In this document: one piece after another, positions 41,301 through 56,300 of the stretch
Position numbering within the stretch: the first letter of the stretch is position 1
How the letters are laid out: the number at the start of each line of letters is the position of its first letter
From: Serilophus lunatus
Lineage: Eukaryota > Chordata > Aves > Passeriformes > Eurylaimidae
Assembly: GCA_013399895.1 (NCBI GenBank)
Contig: VXBA01001684.1
Span: 186,001-250,000 of the forward strand
Length of the DNA: 64,000 nt
Reading direction: 5' to 3'
Notes under the pieces: model-generated
Seen by the model: the letters and a program-made list of their open reading frames with translations, nothing else
Told to the model about the DNA's origin: nothing
The model's database searches: none
Program-made: the position numbers and the translations under genes

Positions 41301-44300
41301 GAATCTCCTATCACTTATCTTCAAGCCCTGCCAGCCATACATTTAAGTTACCTAAACATCTGGGGAATACGAGGCCACATAGGGAAAATCTTTAAGTACT
41401 CATCTAGAAAAGGATGTGATTCTAAAAAGTAATTCGATGGCAATAAACAGAAGTAATGATAATGATTATGAAAATGTCTGAAGCTTTTAAAATATTGTTT
41501 TCACTAAGCTTTATATAAAGCTCTGAGCATTCCCTTCTATTTCACTGCATGAGATGCTCCCTGGGTTGGAGAGCTCTGTGTTTGATTCACCTTGTGTACT
41601 GCCTTCTAACGAAGCCGCTTGTTTAATCAGTCTTGAGGGTTTTGGGGACAGTGCACCATAAAATGCTGATTTTGATGCATTTTTCTCTGTCATTTGCTGA
41701 TTAACTTCTGGATTCAAGATTGACATGAAATAATTTTTCTTGACTTTAACAGAACAGTGGCAGTTTTGCCCTATAAGGCCTCATTCTGAAAATACATCTT
41801 TGATGTCAGTCCCATGCTTTTTTAGAACACTTTTCCTTTGACCTTTGAATGCTTTCCCTAACTTTGACAAAAATGAAAAGATCCTTATAGCCAGTATCTT
41901 TTGCCCACAGTGTTCTGCCCACAGCTTTGCTTATGCAGTATTTTGCTAAGCCACAGTCTGCAAAAATAAGATTGCTACTTTTAGAGAATTTGTTGGGACA
42001 TTTGAAAAGCTTTGCATTCCATGTTCCCAAGTCTCACATAAAATGTGTGCAAAACCAAATAAAACCCAATGAAACATAATCCTCCCTCTTTCCCCTGGGC
42101 ACAGGAGGTGAGGGGGGCCAGGAGGGAACCAAGAAGAAACAAACCTAGAAACTATTATCATCTAGTTAAGCATAGGCAGAATTAAGATTTTACATAATGT
42201 CTATATTAAACTAACCTCCCAGAAAAGCAAGATAGAACTTATTTACATCAGAAAAATAAGGGAGTACATAAAACGTTTGTGCTCTCTCTTCAGTCATTCT
42301 GGACAGAAACAAATTCCTAGCTTTGAAGCTATTGTAGAATCTACCTCTTTTGCCCTAATAGTGGTCTAAAACTCTGGCTACAGAAGTGGTTAAAAAAGCT
42401 TCTTATACTTTGCTTTTATTTTATTTTTCCTGACATTTTTGTTACATTTGGAGTGTGTAGATATTTTATACCCTCAGAGACTGGTCAATGGATCAGGAAA
42501 GGGACTAGGGTACCTAAATGAGACTAGCAGCAAAGATAATTAAATTGCAATAGAAGCCTTAAAATTTGTCTTAACAAAGTAATTTGGGGTTTCTTGGCTA
42601 AAAATTATTCCATCTTTTGTAAAGCCCATAACCTCTGTGTCTAGGTGCTTCCTATGCTCACCCTGAGAAGAAATGATCCTAATTTCACATTTCTTACTAT
42701 TTTGCTGCTACTCCACCCATTGGCAGTTCTTCCTTTCATTGCTTACCGTATGCTCACTCACTGCTGGTGAAAGGTGTAGGGATGGTTTACATTGCGCTAA
42801 TCTCTACGGCATTCACGAAATGTTAATTCCCGCCACACTACCCTAACTATGCCTCTCACAAAGACAGCACTTCCACTGAAGAAGAGCACAGCACAAGATG
42901 GGCAGAGGAGAGACTTCAAAGCCTTTTCTATTTTACTTTTATTGTAAACTGCTACAATATTCAAAGCTTCTGAACTGCAGCACAATCTCTCCCAATACTA
43001 CTCCTCCAGCCTCACCTACAACTTCACAATGGAATATACTCAGAGAACCCTGCCGACTCTTTCTTGAGGGTTGTGTGGACATAATTTAAAAATTAAGACT
43101 CCATGGCAATTGCCAAACAGATCCTCCAGAGAATTCTGGGTGAACAAGAGCTGGGGATATGTGAACTGAAAAATTAGTTCTCACAGCACTGAGATTTCTT
43201 TTTTTTTTTTTCAACTTGTAACTCTTTTGTACAATAACAGATGCACAAACAGGATGCAATTCTTGTATTCAAACTATCTATGTACAAACAACTGGAACAC
43301 ATGCATAGACTCAAAGGGTTGTTTTCACTTTATTTAACAACATAAGCAATTTTCCAGAAGTGCATAAACTGAAGTTTCCTCTGCAAATTGCTTAAAAAGA
43401 ACATTACACAGAAAAGCCAGGAAGTAGGAATAATACTTGGGGAAATGCAGGAAGCATGGAAATTACTAAGGGGAACACAAATTTCAGACAAACAGACGAG
43501 AAGAAGGAAACTACAAGTAAAGGGAGACACTCTTCAGAAAACTCAAGTGCCAGATGACTGAGACTGGGGATGTGTGTGGAGGAATTACACTTAACTTTTC
43601 AAGGCTTTTAAATGGAAAATTTCTTAGGCTCTATTATATGCACTCTTCTCTTTGTAATTATTACACTTACTTCTACCACTAATAATGTGCATAAATCTAC
43701 TGTTTGTCATGTTCATAGAGCACTTAATAAAGCTCCCCTGAAGGAAATTTCACTACTTGGAAATATACTAACTTGAAGAGAGAGGAGAAAAGGAAGCTAT
43801 TCTTAGTATATACACATCACTCTAGTCCTCTAGTATATCAGCAGTGGTTCAACCAGAGGTGACATGAGAGTAAATGCATATGGCACCTGCCTGGAAAAGA
43901 ATTTGAATAAACACAGATGTGTCCTGACAGCTACTTGAAACCTAAATACTTTCCAAGCCTGAAATCCTGGTGGTGGCAAATCTGTCAATAGCCAAGGTTA
44001 CGTATATCTAGAAAGGCATTCATCTACCACTGAGAAAGGGTCATATTTGGATAAGATGATATTAGACACTCTGTGCCAGTCATCTTGTACAACAATAACT
44101 CAGAGAAGGGGTGAAGTTTACAGGCATAAACGACAGTGGATTTTAACTTTCATTTAAATATAACAGCCTTAGCTGGAATCTGTTCAGAATACTGTAATGA
44201 TGCCTTAAGGGGCATGCTTAATATTTCGGGGAATTCACTTTAGCTAGGTAGCTAGATAACTCAGAATAATAAGGGCCAGAAAAGCCTATGTTCTAGTGTG

Positions 44301-47300
44301 TTTCCATTCTTGTGAATAGATAAGTGGGGTAGTAAGTCAAAACACAGAGTTAGGCTTCCAGGCCTACTAGAGGCTGGACATAGGTGGGGTTAGGTAGCAA
44401 GGGACCATCCTGTTGGATGCTTAAGGGACACAGTAATAAGATGGACTTTAGCTGGAAAATATGGGGGCTAGGCACTCTGAAAGTTATAAAAATGAAGGGA
44501 TTGTTATGATTTTCCTCTTTTGGATCATGGACTTCGCTAGTAAAGCTGCACTCTCCCTTCACCTCTGCAAACTGCGTGTCTGTGTTATTTCTTATCTCAT
44601 CTGTTTCAGGCAATAGTAGCAGGACAAGATACTGGTTTTACATCTTATACAAATGGCAAGCAATTAGTATACTTGGATCTGCAAAAAAAAATCCCAAACA
44701 TGAGAAAGTAATATTTCATTTGAAGTTTCAAAAACATTACTTACTGCCTTCAGTATTTAACACAAAAATTAGCTATCTATTATATAAAGTGAAGAGTGAA
44801 GTGCAAACCTATTCATAAAACCCACTAATCATTCCTTACCTGATCTTCTTCTCCACCTCCTTCTTCATCATATTTCAGAATGTTGTCCCTCACATCATCT
44901 TCAGGATCAATCAAGAGCTGCTTTGCCTGACGCTCTTTATCACGACGTTTCATCCACACCACAAACATTAAAACTAAAACTGTAATACAAAATGGGAAGA
45001 AACAAAATCACGTCTTGATTCTGAAATAAACCCCGGGAAAATTGTATGAATTTAACACTAAGATTTAAAAAAAAAGAAAAATTAAAACCCATGAAAGTTG
45101 GATTTGACTGTTTTGAATGAGGTGCGGTTTTTTAAAATGAAAAATTTGACAGAAGGCATCTTAAGCAAGAGATGTTTAAATTCAGGCCACTATAGGTAAT
45201 TTGATTTGGATATCAATCACATATTCAAGGTTGAAAGTCAAAAATCCACTTCACATCCCATAATAAACTTGTCAAAAAAGAATTAAGGAAGACTATGCTT
45301 CATAAATGACCAGATTCAGAAAGCATTCCCTCCTTCAAAAAGGCCCTGATAATTTAATACCTAGCATTTTAAACGTACCTTGTATCAAGAAAACAATTGT
45401 ACTGTGCATTTATGGACAGCCATGATGAGCTTAGCCAGGCTCAAGTTTGGGTTTTTTTTGAATTATTTCCTTCCATCATTTTCTGTGTTCTAGACTGGTG
45501 CATAGTATACAATGAACAGGGCTAATCCCTTCTTTGTGTTCCACCACAACTGGAAATCAGTTAACTGCAATGTGTAGGAGAGCCAGTATCTAATCTGCTA
45601 CACTGGACAGACACTTAGTCATGATGGTTTAGTCATTCCCCTTACTGAATGCAATTGACACAAAATAAAATACGAGCACAGCTTTATGCAATACTTAAAA
45701 CATACTCATCTTTGTCCCTGCATGACTGCCTTTCTGTTAAACTTTCCAAAATCAACGAACACTCTACCTTCATTAGTCTGAAGCACAACAATAGTAACAC
45801 CAGAGCATCCCTTAAAAACACTGTTACTTGCTGTGGGTGGCATCAAATCACACAATACCAAGCAGCAAAAGAGAGATTAGATGCCTGGGTTCTAATCATA
45901 TCTTCGGCCTGTCCACTCACTGATGTAACATTATGCCCACTGGTATAAATGGAAAATCCCTTTCACAAACCCACAGTGGGGCTTGACTGTCATGCAAGAG
46001 CTAGTTACGCTGTCTCACAGACTTCAAATCCTGTACTATCAGAAAGTTTTCATACTTGTCCAAAACACTGAATCATGTAGCAACAATTCCTGGACTTCAG
46101 TCTTGGACAACCCTCCCGTCTTTGTTAAGGTACCTCAGACTACATGTATAACTGCACTTGCAAGACAAGAACAAAGGATTAGGATTAAGAGAGCGATCTA
46201 CTCACTGAGCAAGATGATGATACAAAGTAGAATCGCAATGATGGCACCAGTCCCCAGCCCTGCACCAACAATACGGTCAACATCAGTGCAGTCTCCGTTT
46301 ATGTCACATTGGCAAACTTTCACTTTCAGCAAGGAAGTGCTAGATGCATGTGGATTTCCAGAATCTGTAATTACTATGGGCACATCGTAGATACCGGCCT
46401 CCAGGAACCTGATTCTTAAGGAGAGCTGGGCATGATCACCTGTGTGTGAAAATAAGGCACGTGTTAAAAAGTAATGAACTGCTCATACAGGTTTGAAATA
46501 ATATTAGCAAAAATTGCTCATCTTTAAGCTCTGTGTTAACTTCTTGACCAAACCACTATGTGACACTCATGTTCACAGTAATCCAGAAGTCTGTTACCCT
46601 CTTTTCTTTTTTAAATTCTTGTTCTTTGGGGAACTTACACTAAGATGCTTTCCTGTTCATATTAACCAAATTCATGTGTGTTGTGCAGTTAACACTGAAG
46701 TAAAATATAGGAAAACACAGGGATTTTTAAAATTATTACGATTTCTATAATGTTAGTTACCACTAATTCGAACAATGGTCCAGTTCCTCTTAATACTAGC
46801 AGGTGTGTCAGGCAGCTCAAAGGCAAACGGGCCTGCATTTGGATCTATGTCAGGGTCTACAGCAGTGATGTTAATAGCGTTAGGCTGTAGTGTTTCACAA
46901 GTTGTAGCTTCTTTTGGATGCACTTGGGGGGCATTATCATTGATGTCCAGCAGGTATATCTGAAGTGTGCCAGTTCCACTCATTGGGGGTATCCCTTAAA
47001 GAAAAGAAAATAATATTAAGCCTGTTTCCAATTGCAAGGTTACTTAAACGAAGCAATTACCACTAGCAATTTTCAATTACTGTACATGCTTACCTCTGTT
47101 TTGGAACTCTGTCCTTACAAAACCAAATTAACACTGTCACTGCTCCTGATAACACACTAATTTTTATGTAGACTCTTCTCAGAAAAATGGCCCTCGTCAG
47201 CAAAATTCAACAATTAATTGCAGATCCACTTATCAGGGGAGTCAACCACTTCACTGACCAGACAGACAGTTATCTCCAGAGCCAGTCCACATCAAAGGCT

Positions 47301-50300
47301 TCAAAAAGGGTGGCGCAAAATTGTGATAGTTTGTCCTCTGGACAAGTTATTTTGTAACTTTGAAGACTTACAATCACCCTTTACCACAAATGTGCTATTT
47401 AAATTCTTTCTAATACTGACCTTCAGCATGCTACTTTTAGACATTCTTCCTATCCATATCAAACATGTGATGCTTCAACAAACCTTGTTGAAGTCACATA
47501 TTTACGTGAACATTTGGCACTGAATTTCCCAGTATAATTGAGGTTTTTTCCATCTCCTATAATCTTAGTTCCATTTATGTTTTTTAATCCAGAACAGAGC
47601 CAAAGTATAGAAACAGTTGATCTAGCTATCAGTTCATAAAATTTTACCATTTGTCTTCTCTCCAAGGCAAAGAGCCCCAGTGTTTCAGTTTTCTTCTAGC
47701 ACAAGAATCTTCCTAACTGTGCCTGTCCATCTTTTTGCTATCAGTTATGGACAGTACAGCACTCCAGCCGAAATCAAAGGACTCATTTCTGAGCAGTGTC
47801 ACTCATCATTAACAAAATGACAATGAAATACACTTTCCCCTCTGCACTGCTGCAGCAGCCTGAATGTGGTAAAGAATAAAACCCCTCTCTGCCAACAGGT
47901 TACTCCCCATAAAGTCCACTCATGCTGGGCATATATTCAACCTACCATACCTCCATGCAGCTTTTTTCCAATTTTCTGTAAACTCAACTAATGTATTTAA
48001 ACCAGTGCCTTTCTAAAACCCCTGAGAATTATTTTTCAGCCCAATTCTCAAGTAGCTGGGAAAACATACAAAGTCTGATACAAATACACACTTCCAACAG
48101 GATGTATTCTAAGCATATCCTGCTTTCTGCCCTGGGAAAGCTGAATGTCATTCAACCACAAAAAAGAAAGCTTTTTGGAAAAAAACAAACAATATTGATA
48201 CATACCATTATCGGAAGCAAGAAATGTTGCATTATACATATTGTTTTGCACATATATTGACTCTCTGTCCAAAACAGCTGTAGTAGTTATTTGTCCATTA
48301 ACAGGGTCAATTTTCAGCCAGTTTGCAGGATCTGAAACTTTTGAGTACCTGTGTATTAAATCATAAGTTGTGTTATTTATCTGCCAACATAAATATTGAT
48401 AACAAAGTGCTTTAATATTAGTGCTTTAATTTGCATTCTGAATACATTTTTGAATTTCAAGGTATTATATCAAAAATTTCAATTTATCAAACCCTATCAC
48501 TAAATTTTTGAAAATACGTGTTAAAACCAGTCCTGCATTTAGATTCTTGAAGTGCCTTGCCATGTAAGTTATCATGCGAAGAATCATACAATTACCATAA
48601 ACTACGTAACATCAATACTCAGTTAAAATATTCATTACGGATCCCTCTTGGTTGTCTAACTTTCATCCAGCAAGCAAGACAGAGGTAAAAACGGATAAAG
48701 AGTGTTATAGTTGCACCAACTCACACTATCCTACCACTTCTAGTATCACTTAATTTTCAGAGGCCCTGGTTTCACTGCATGCTTCTCATCTTAATATGAA
48801 AGAGAAATGTCTTTTAAAACCACCCTTCTAGCTGATAATTTTTCCCTTTGCTGTTAATCAAGTGCAAGATATCTTTGTATCTAAGTTCTTATGATGTCAT
48901 GCCTATGACAGCTCTGTCTGGAAATGAGCAAAATATCACAATGAAGAGAAAATGAAAATGCAATAATCCTAATTTTGGAAGGAAAGACAAAGTAAGTTCT
49001 GGAATTTCTTCTACATGAGCTAAAAAAAAAATTGGATGAGCTGAGTTCTGACACAAAGCTAGTCACTGCCACAGCTTTGCAGTTAATGACTATGTTTTAT
49101 ACGAAGAATGAGAAAGCATGCTTTAAGATTTCCATGTCTTTTTCTCTTCATTTGTCTTATTTAGCAAAGTTTTAGGCGTAAGAAAAATTATGATCATTTT
49201 AATATCATAGCTATCAGTACAAGAGTTCACAGGTAGACAACAGCACCACTGTGCATTGCTGGAAAATAAGTTAAAAGAAAACCCCTCGTATTTTATCCAC
49301 AATCTGATGTAGTTTTGCTGCCATGTTAAAACTACTGGTGAATTTAAATTGCAAATGATCTTAGTTCACACAAGCACATGTCTGCTCTGACTGATTTTGT
49401 TGGAATATAACATATTCTTTAATATAGATGCAGAACTGCATTCTTCCTTGATGAAATGGGACTTAGGATGACAAGCTGACCCAGTTTACACATCTATGAA
49501 TACTGGTCTGGTCACCTTCTCTGCAGACAAAAAAAATCCCTCCGGAGAGACCTGCACAAAAGCCACAGGATGTGCTGTGGTAAATGCAGCCATTTCACAC
49601 ATCATCTTTTTTGCTCCCCATCTACTCCGTAACACAGATATCGTATTCTAGTTGTTAAATAACTGCAAAATGTTTATACAGACCTTAGAGACGTTTGCTG
49701 CATGTAGCGATCTGGGTCCTGAGCAGTGAAAGTTGTCAACACGCTACCAGCCAGCAGTCCTTCTTCCTGCCGCACAAGCTTAGGGTTTGGAACAAAATAT
49801 GGACTCTCATTCACATCAATGACCGTAATGGACACAGTTGCTGTTGACTGAGGAGGATGCTGAATCCCCTTAGCCAAAGGCACTTGATTTTCCGCAGCTA
49901 CAGTAAGTACAAACAACCTGTTGGTCTCGAAGTCAATAGGCTGGGAAGAGCAAAGAGCAGGAACTGTTAATATTTATTCACAGTAGCGATAGACACAGTA
50001 TTATTTTTAATTTGAAGCACATTTTTGAAAATTACTTGTACTGCTTTTCTCAAAAATGAGCATAGGGTTTAAAGAGAACACAATAAATGCGTCACCTCAA
50101 CACAAGACCCTGGGCTGGAGTTTTGCTAAGCAACAGTTTTGAAGTCGGAACGGCTAAAACCTTGTCACTCTTGGATTTAGCTTACTCTTGTACTGCCCTT
50201 AGAGGTAAATGAGGAAACAAATAGTTTAATCACAAGATGATGTAAAAACTCCTAGTTTTGTGCCAGGCACTCACATGTGCCTCCTGAGGAGAGAAAGCTG

Positions 50301-53300
50301 CCTCTGTTAAGAAACCAATTGGAAGTCTCTTTCAAACAAGTTCACGACCATACCTAGCCCCATAGATCAGATATTCCCATGACCTTAATGTTCCACCAGA
50401 AAGACTCTTGGTAATCCCAGATAACCCTGCTTCTGGTATACCTATGGCTCCCATCTTGCCAGTACAGACAACCTTCAGTTTGGAGACTTCCTCACTGAAC
50501 CACAAGTACAATCTACAGTTTGAGTCTAGAGTTCCTCTCTCATGCTCCACAGGGGTGAGGTATTCTGGGAGACCTGACTCACCTTAGTACTACGCACTGT
50601 ACTCCTCACAAGAGTTTCTATACTTAAAGAAACCCTGCACCTTACAGGGGCAGTTGGCAGGAGACATTATGAAGTCAGTGACAAGAGACAATCCAATCTT
50701 CATTACAGGTTGACAGATCAACTCATTGCACTGCCAATAAAAACTGTAGGCAGGCTTCCAACTCTTCCCATGTCTGGCACTTAAAAGGAGTGCTAAAAAG
50801 CACAGACACTCAAATATTTCTTGCTGGAGGTCTGCAATATAACAATTAGTACCTCTGGGGAAGAGCAGTTATAAAACAGAGACAGTTCTTAAAAAAACCC
50901 AACGTGAATTACCAATATAGCCGTACAAAAGTTGTATCTTTTTGCCACCTAGATACTGAGAAGATTAAAAACAAAAAACAAAGAGGACAAAAAAGGAAGA
51001 AGGAAAAAAAAAAAAAGAGACGCTTTTCACTTCCAAACAGGAATACTGGACTCTCACATTTTACTTCATAATGGGTACGGCCAAAACCAGAGCAGACCAA
51101 ATCAGAGACAAGACACTTATTAGAGGGTTACGAAGAAAGGTTGCTACTGTTTGGCAAGTGTAATTATAGAACCACATTGTTATTATCACTTGGAGTAAGT
51201 CACCTCTCAAAACAGAGCTGTGCTAGCGAGGGAATGAAGATAGACAGGTTATTCCATAAAAGGTATTTAAATGAGGTTTTAAAAATAGCCACTCGTTAGA
51301 TGTCTCTTGTAGAAGCAGACTCCCACCTATCACTTTCTCCTCTCTGACTGTGCTTTGACTGCCTATATCTGTTCCTTAATGGGAACATCTTGATATAAAA
51401 CATGCAGCCAACAAGCATGACTACTAATGGAGGCCAGGAAGTAGAAAGCTGTTCCTTTAGACTAGCAAAATACGCTAAGTAAATGCTTTTCCACAGACTA
51501 ATTTCTAACTTTGGGCAAATAAAGCTCCAAAATACGTAATTTTCAACAACCTAGCCTGATTTTTAAAACTGATCAGTTGCAATACTACAGACAGTGGTAT
51601 TCAAGGAGACAGATTGCTAAGTTCCACAAGACAGACAGTGCCCATCCATTTTCTTTCCAGATTTGTGCTGGCCTCAGGAGTTCACATTTCCCTCCTTCAG
51701 TGGTCTCCCACTTATTCCATCTCTGCTTAATTCTCTGAAACGCAAGCATCTCTTACCTTCACAACAGTCACCAGCCCATCGTTGCTATTGGGATCGGTCA
51801 GGATGGTGAACCGGCCTGTCGGGTCTCCTCCAGTCATTCGATACATAGCATTCCATGCAGGAGTGTGGGGCTGGTCTTTATCTGTGACTGTCAGATTTGC
51901 CACGATCACATCCACTCTGTTTTCTGGCACTTCCCCATAGAACTGCAGAACACAAGAAAACATTTTATCTTGTCTGGACAAGTATGAGAGAGCCACACCA
52001 TACGGAATATTCAGTAAACTGGAGGAGAGCATCTCTCATCACTGAAGCTCTGACAATTTATCTAATGAAGTTTACCTGAGGCCACCCAGAAAACGGATGG
52101 TTTGATTCCCTTGTCAGCTTTTGCCTTTTGGCCAAAGAAGACTATCGTATCTAAAGGATATATATTCTGCACATATTTCATTTCTGCCTGCCAGTACTGT
52201 ATTTAATAAGCAATAAATATTTACTGTCTGTGAATATAATGAGAAAAATGAAGAATGCTTATAAATATGTGCATCCTTCAGTAACTCCCATTCTGTACTC
52301 ACAGTCATGGCAGTGAACTCTGGAGGATTGTCATTGACATCTGTCACAGCGATGACAGCAGTTGCTGTGTTTGAAAGACCATATGTTGGGTTTCCTTCCA
52401 TGTCCGTAGCTTGAATTATTAACGTATATTGTTGTACTTTCTAAAACACAAAACGACAACATAAGTTTTAGACAAAACTAACATTACCATAGGACAGCAG
52501 GTGTTCCCAAAATTGTGTTCTGCTAAGCAATGGAACCTATCATGCTGTTTATTCTAGTTAGCATCACCTAAAATAACAGGAGCAAAGTTTGTCTCGCAGG
52601 AATACAGCATCCGTTTGCATCTAGCTATATTGAACTACTATTTGACTTTCTTCACGTATCACCATGAAAAGGACAGGCTGGCTGCTTCCTACTCTCAAAA
52701 ATCAAACTCCTTTATACGGTCAATACTATGATCACAGCTTTAACGACGATTATTTTTTAAGCAACGATGGTGAAAAAGAACCAGAGTGCAGTTTATACTA
52801 GAACAGGCTAAGTCCTCAAAAGCATTTGAGAGCACTGAGCCAAGGTACGTTTGCCAGCCAAACAGCCGCAACTGCCAAGGTTTTGTTTCAGCCAAGTCCG
52901 AGTGTAAAACCACTCACTGCTGCAACTTCTTGCAATCTCTATGGAAACAAAAGATGTCAAGCCTAACAGAGACGAGTAAGGACATTGGGAGAAAGGGAGA
53001 GGGAAGCTCCAAACAGGTTTTTTCCATAAATGTTAAACGCTCTGGCTGAATATGGCAGCTGTGGCTCCGCCTTTCCTCCCCCGTGTGTGCCATCGCTAAC
53101 GGCCCTCAAGCCAGGCACTTACTCCCCCCTCACAGCTGGAACAGGGCCAGGGTCCCTCAAGCACCAGAAATGCCTCATGGAGACCTGATATCAGACTGGT
53201 TATATGTTTAAAACAACATTGACAAGGTTCCATTGAAAAAAAACAAACTCCAACAAACAAACAGGCCGCCAAAAAAAGCGGGAAGATGTTTTCTGTGTAG

Positions 53301-56300
53301 AGTTGCTAGAAAGTTTATTTAATTCATTTACCAGTTCATTTTCTTCCCTTGAAGAGAGGTGTTATCATTCAGTTCTTCCCAGAAGAAAATGCGCAAACAT
53401 AAGGAGCAGCTATTACTTTGAAATACCACTTTCATGAATGGTTTACTAACACTGGCAAAAACCTTCTGGCAAAACAGAAATACTTCAGGAAAAGCTTATT
53501 TTTGTGTTTTGGATATTTTTCCATTTGACACTTTATTTTCTCCCACTGTCTAAAAAGCGAGGTCTACGACAGATTGCTTCTCATGGGAGCAACTTATAGA
53601 ATCATGGAATATGCTGAGTTGGAAGGGACCCATCAGGATCGAGTCCAACTCCTTGTCCTACACAGGACATCCCAAGAATCACACCATTACAAAAAGAAAA
53701 TGTGGGTATTGATACAAACAATAAGCAAGGACAATTCCACTGATAATAACTAACTTTCTTTGAAATTTTGGCCAGACAGTACGACAGACATGAGAGATTT
53801 AACGGTTATGCACCCTTCCAAGCAGCAAGTATGAGTCACTGAATAGAAAGGTTTTAAAATAAGCTGTGTGAATCTTTATCTCCCAGTGAAGATAATTCAT
53901 GCTCATGCTTTCTTTCACACAGAAACCTTACAAGACAATGTGTATTGCTATACACGCACCCCATGGTTCTTTAAAAAGCAAAATTAGTATTATGTATACA
54001 GAAATGCAGTATATATATATATATATTTAATAATGCGTAAATATGTACACAAATTCTGGCTTGGGAAATATACTTGGTAACTGACCTTCAAAAGGCTTAA
54101 ACAAACATTCTAAAGGTTTTCTTCATGACAGCAACGAGAGAAGCAGTCATAAGGGAATCAAAGAAATACTTTTACCACTTTCATCCAGGAAAAAAATTAT
54201 ACTTTACTTACGGTGAAGCAATAAAACCTAAAGCAGTATTGAAGCAAATCTCGCTGCCATATGATTCTATGTTATTGAAACAGCAGGTGCTTCTGATTCA
54301 TCTGGGTCTTAACACATTGACCCCAAGAAGCAGTTTTCATTAAGGAAACTCCATTATTATTATACGGAGACTCGACTTCCCTACAATCTTCTTATTTAAT
54401 TCCAACAGAAGCCGTGCACTAGAAACTTCCCTCCAAAAGTGCCCCAAAAGACAGTATATACATGTTTTTGTTCGGTCGGTTGCTTTTAACTCCTCTTCCC
54501 AGCACTCACATAGGAAGATCAACTGTTGAGAACGGAATTTCCTAAATCAAGAAGCACACAACTCTCCAAGCATGGGGAAACGGGGGGAGGTGGGTCTTCT
54601 CTTTTTACTGTGGGTTGAGAAGCAGCCAGGAACAAGCTGTGGAGCATGTGTCAGCAGCCAGCACAGAGACTTAGCACCAACACATCCAAAAATGAACTGG
54701 CAGCTTCAAGAAAGAATGCAGACCTCATCAGCTCACATCTTTCCACTTCAACACAGGCCAAATAAAAGAGCACTTCATTGAATTAACCGCACGTGAGGCC
54801 TGAATGTCAATGTGTAAATTTAAGTACTCTGCCTGACTTCTTCAGCACCTCCAGCAGTAAGGCAGATGTTTTAATGCTGAAGTGAATTCCACAGAAATAG
54901 TGGAAGAAATAAGAGCAGCTGGATCTCATGAAACAGCCTCATTTCAGATGACAAGTGAAAGATTTCTTCTGCCTTAAACTGAGTTCCCTTACCTAAGCAA
55001 CTCTCTTCCTGTGCATATTACCACAGATAATGCATTGTGCATGTTAATCTAAAATACTAGCAGATGAGGAATGCTATCAGAGGAATCACTCATTTTTTTA
55101 ATGCCTTCAAAAACTTATGCTCCTATAAATAACGTGCCACATTATTTAAGAATTTAAAATTGTGTCCTGTATTTAATGACCTTAATTAGAGCTTTTTTAC
55201 AAAGAAAGACAAGATTTAGAGAATAGGGCAGAACAGCAGATGTGGGCAGACCAGCTGGGGTTCATGGACAAGTCACTCCCTGGCCTACTGTTAAGACGAC
55301 CTGCTCAATTCAAATCTGGCTTTCTAGACTCCCTGTCATTTTAATTTAATTGACTTCCATAAAATGACTCAGGAAATGGAGGAAGCAAAGCAATGTCTTG
55401 GGAAGGAAACCCATTTTATCTCATATTAGTCTAATATAATATGTGAATGATTTAACATTAATCATTACTGTTCAATGTGTTCAAGAAATGTTTATAAATA
55501 AATACTCATTTGGGTATCAGCAGTGATCCACCAGAAAAACCAGTGGCAAATGACAAGGCTTCTCCGACTGTTAATGTGAGGGTGTAAGCTCCACAGGCAG
55601 CTACTTTCTGCTGAGTTAAATCTCTCCAGTAGAGCTAGTGATAAAACTCCAGAATTATCACTATGTCCTTCTGAAAGTTCAGCTGTCAAAGATGACCAGG
55701 GGATTTTAAAAACAAGGGCAAAGCTGCCTATCATTCTTTTAATTTAATAGGGCAACACTGTAAAGTTCAGGTTTTCCCCTCAAATTTCTTCTCTTCAAAA
55801 TCATCTTAAAAATAGAATGAATGTTAATAAACCCTCAAAAATCAGTTGCAATATCTAGCAGTCTGTTTAACTTTTCAAATCTTCTGATTGCCCCTTTCAA
55901 ACTGAAATACATGAGAATTTAATAGCCAATCCAGAACATCAGAAAGCATTTTTATTCTCCATTTTAAATAACTATAAACAAACAACTAAAAAATGAACAG
56001 CAAATCCATTTTGAAAAAGCCTTCAGATTTAATGAGCTAAAATGAGGTTAGTAAAACAGAAGTTGAAACAAGATGTGTTCAAAAGAGACTTGTTTGGCTT
56101 TTATAGCTTGTTTATAAAATAATTCTTATCTCTTGTGAAGTTTTTAAGTGGTTCAAAAGCACAGTTAGTCCATGTGACAGAGATGGAGTTAGGAGGGAAA
56201 TATTTTTATTCCCAACCTCACAGATGGGTGAATCAGAGCACAGGATCTGGCACCCTCCTTCTCTGGTGGTGAGCACAGTGAACAACTGTCTAGACAGAAT

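Larger units (their letters stand above)
33504..44839 (-). other. CDH2 intron 14
   Basis: 11.3 kb, the largest complete intron here. It holds an LTR-like element near its 5' end (44330-44608), an A run at 37389-37403 and otherwise unique AT-rich sequence. Open frames up to 149 codons (plus strand, 34206-34655) have no recognisable protein and look like chance. Confidence 0.9.

Noticed and set aside
52066..52090. A second cag|gtaaac recursive-splice-like site in intron 8
   Set aside because: The upstream pyrimidine tract is poor (ggtggcct), and the intron is only 360 bases, so chance is the simpler explanation.
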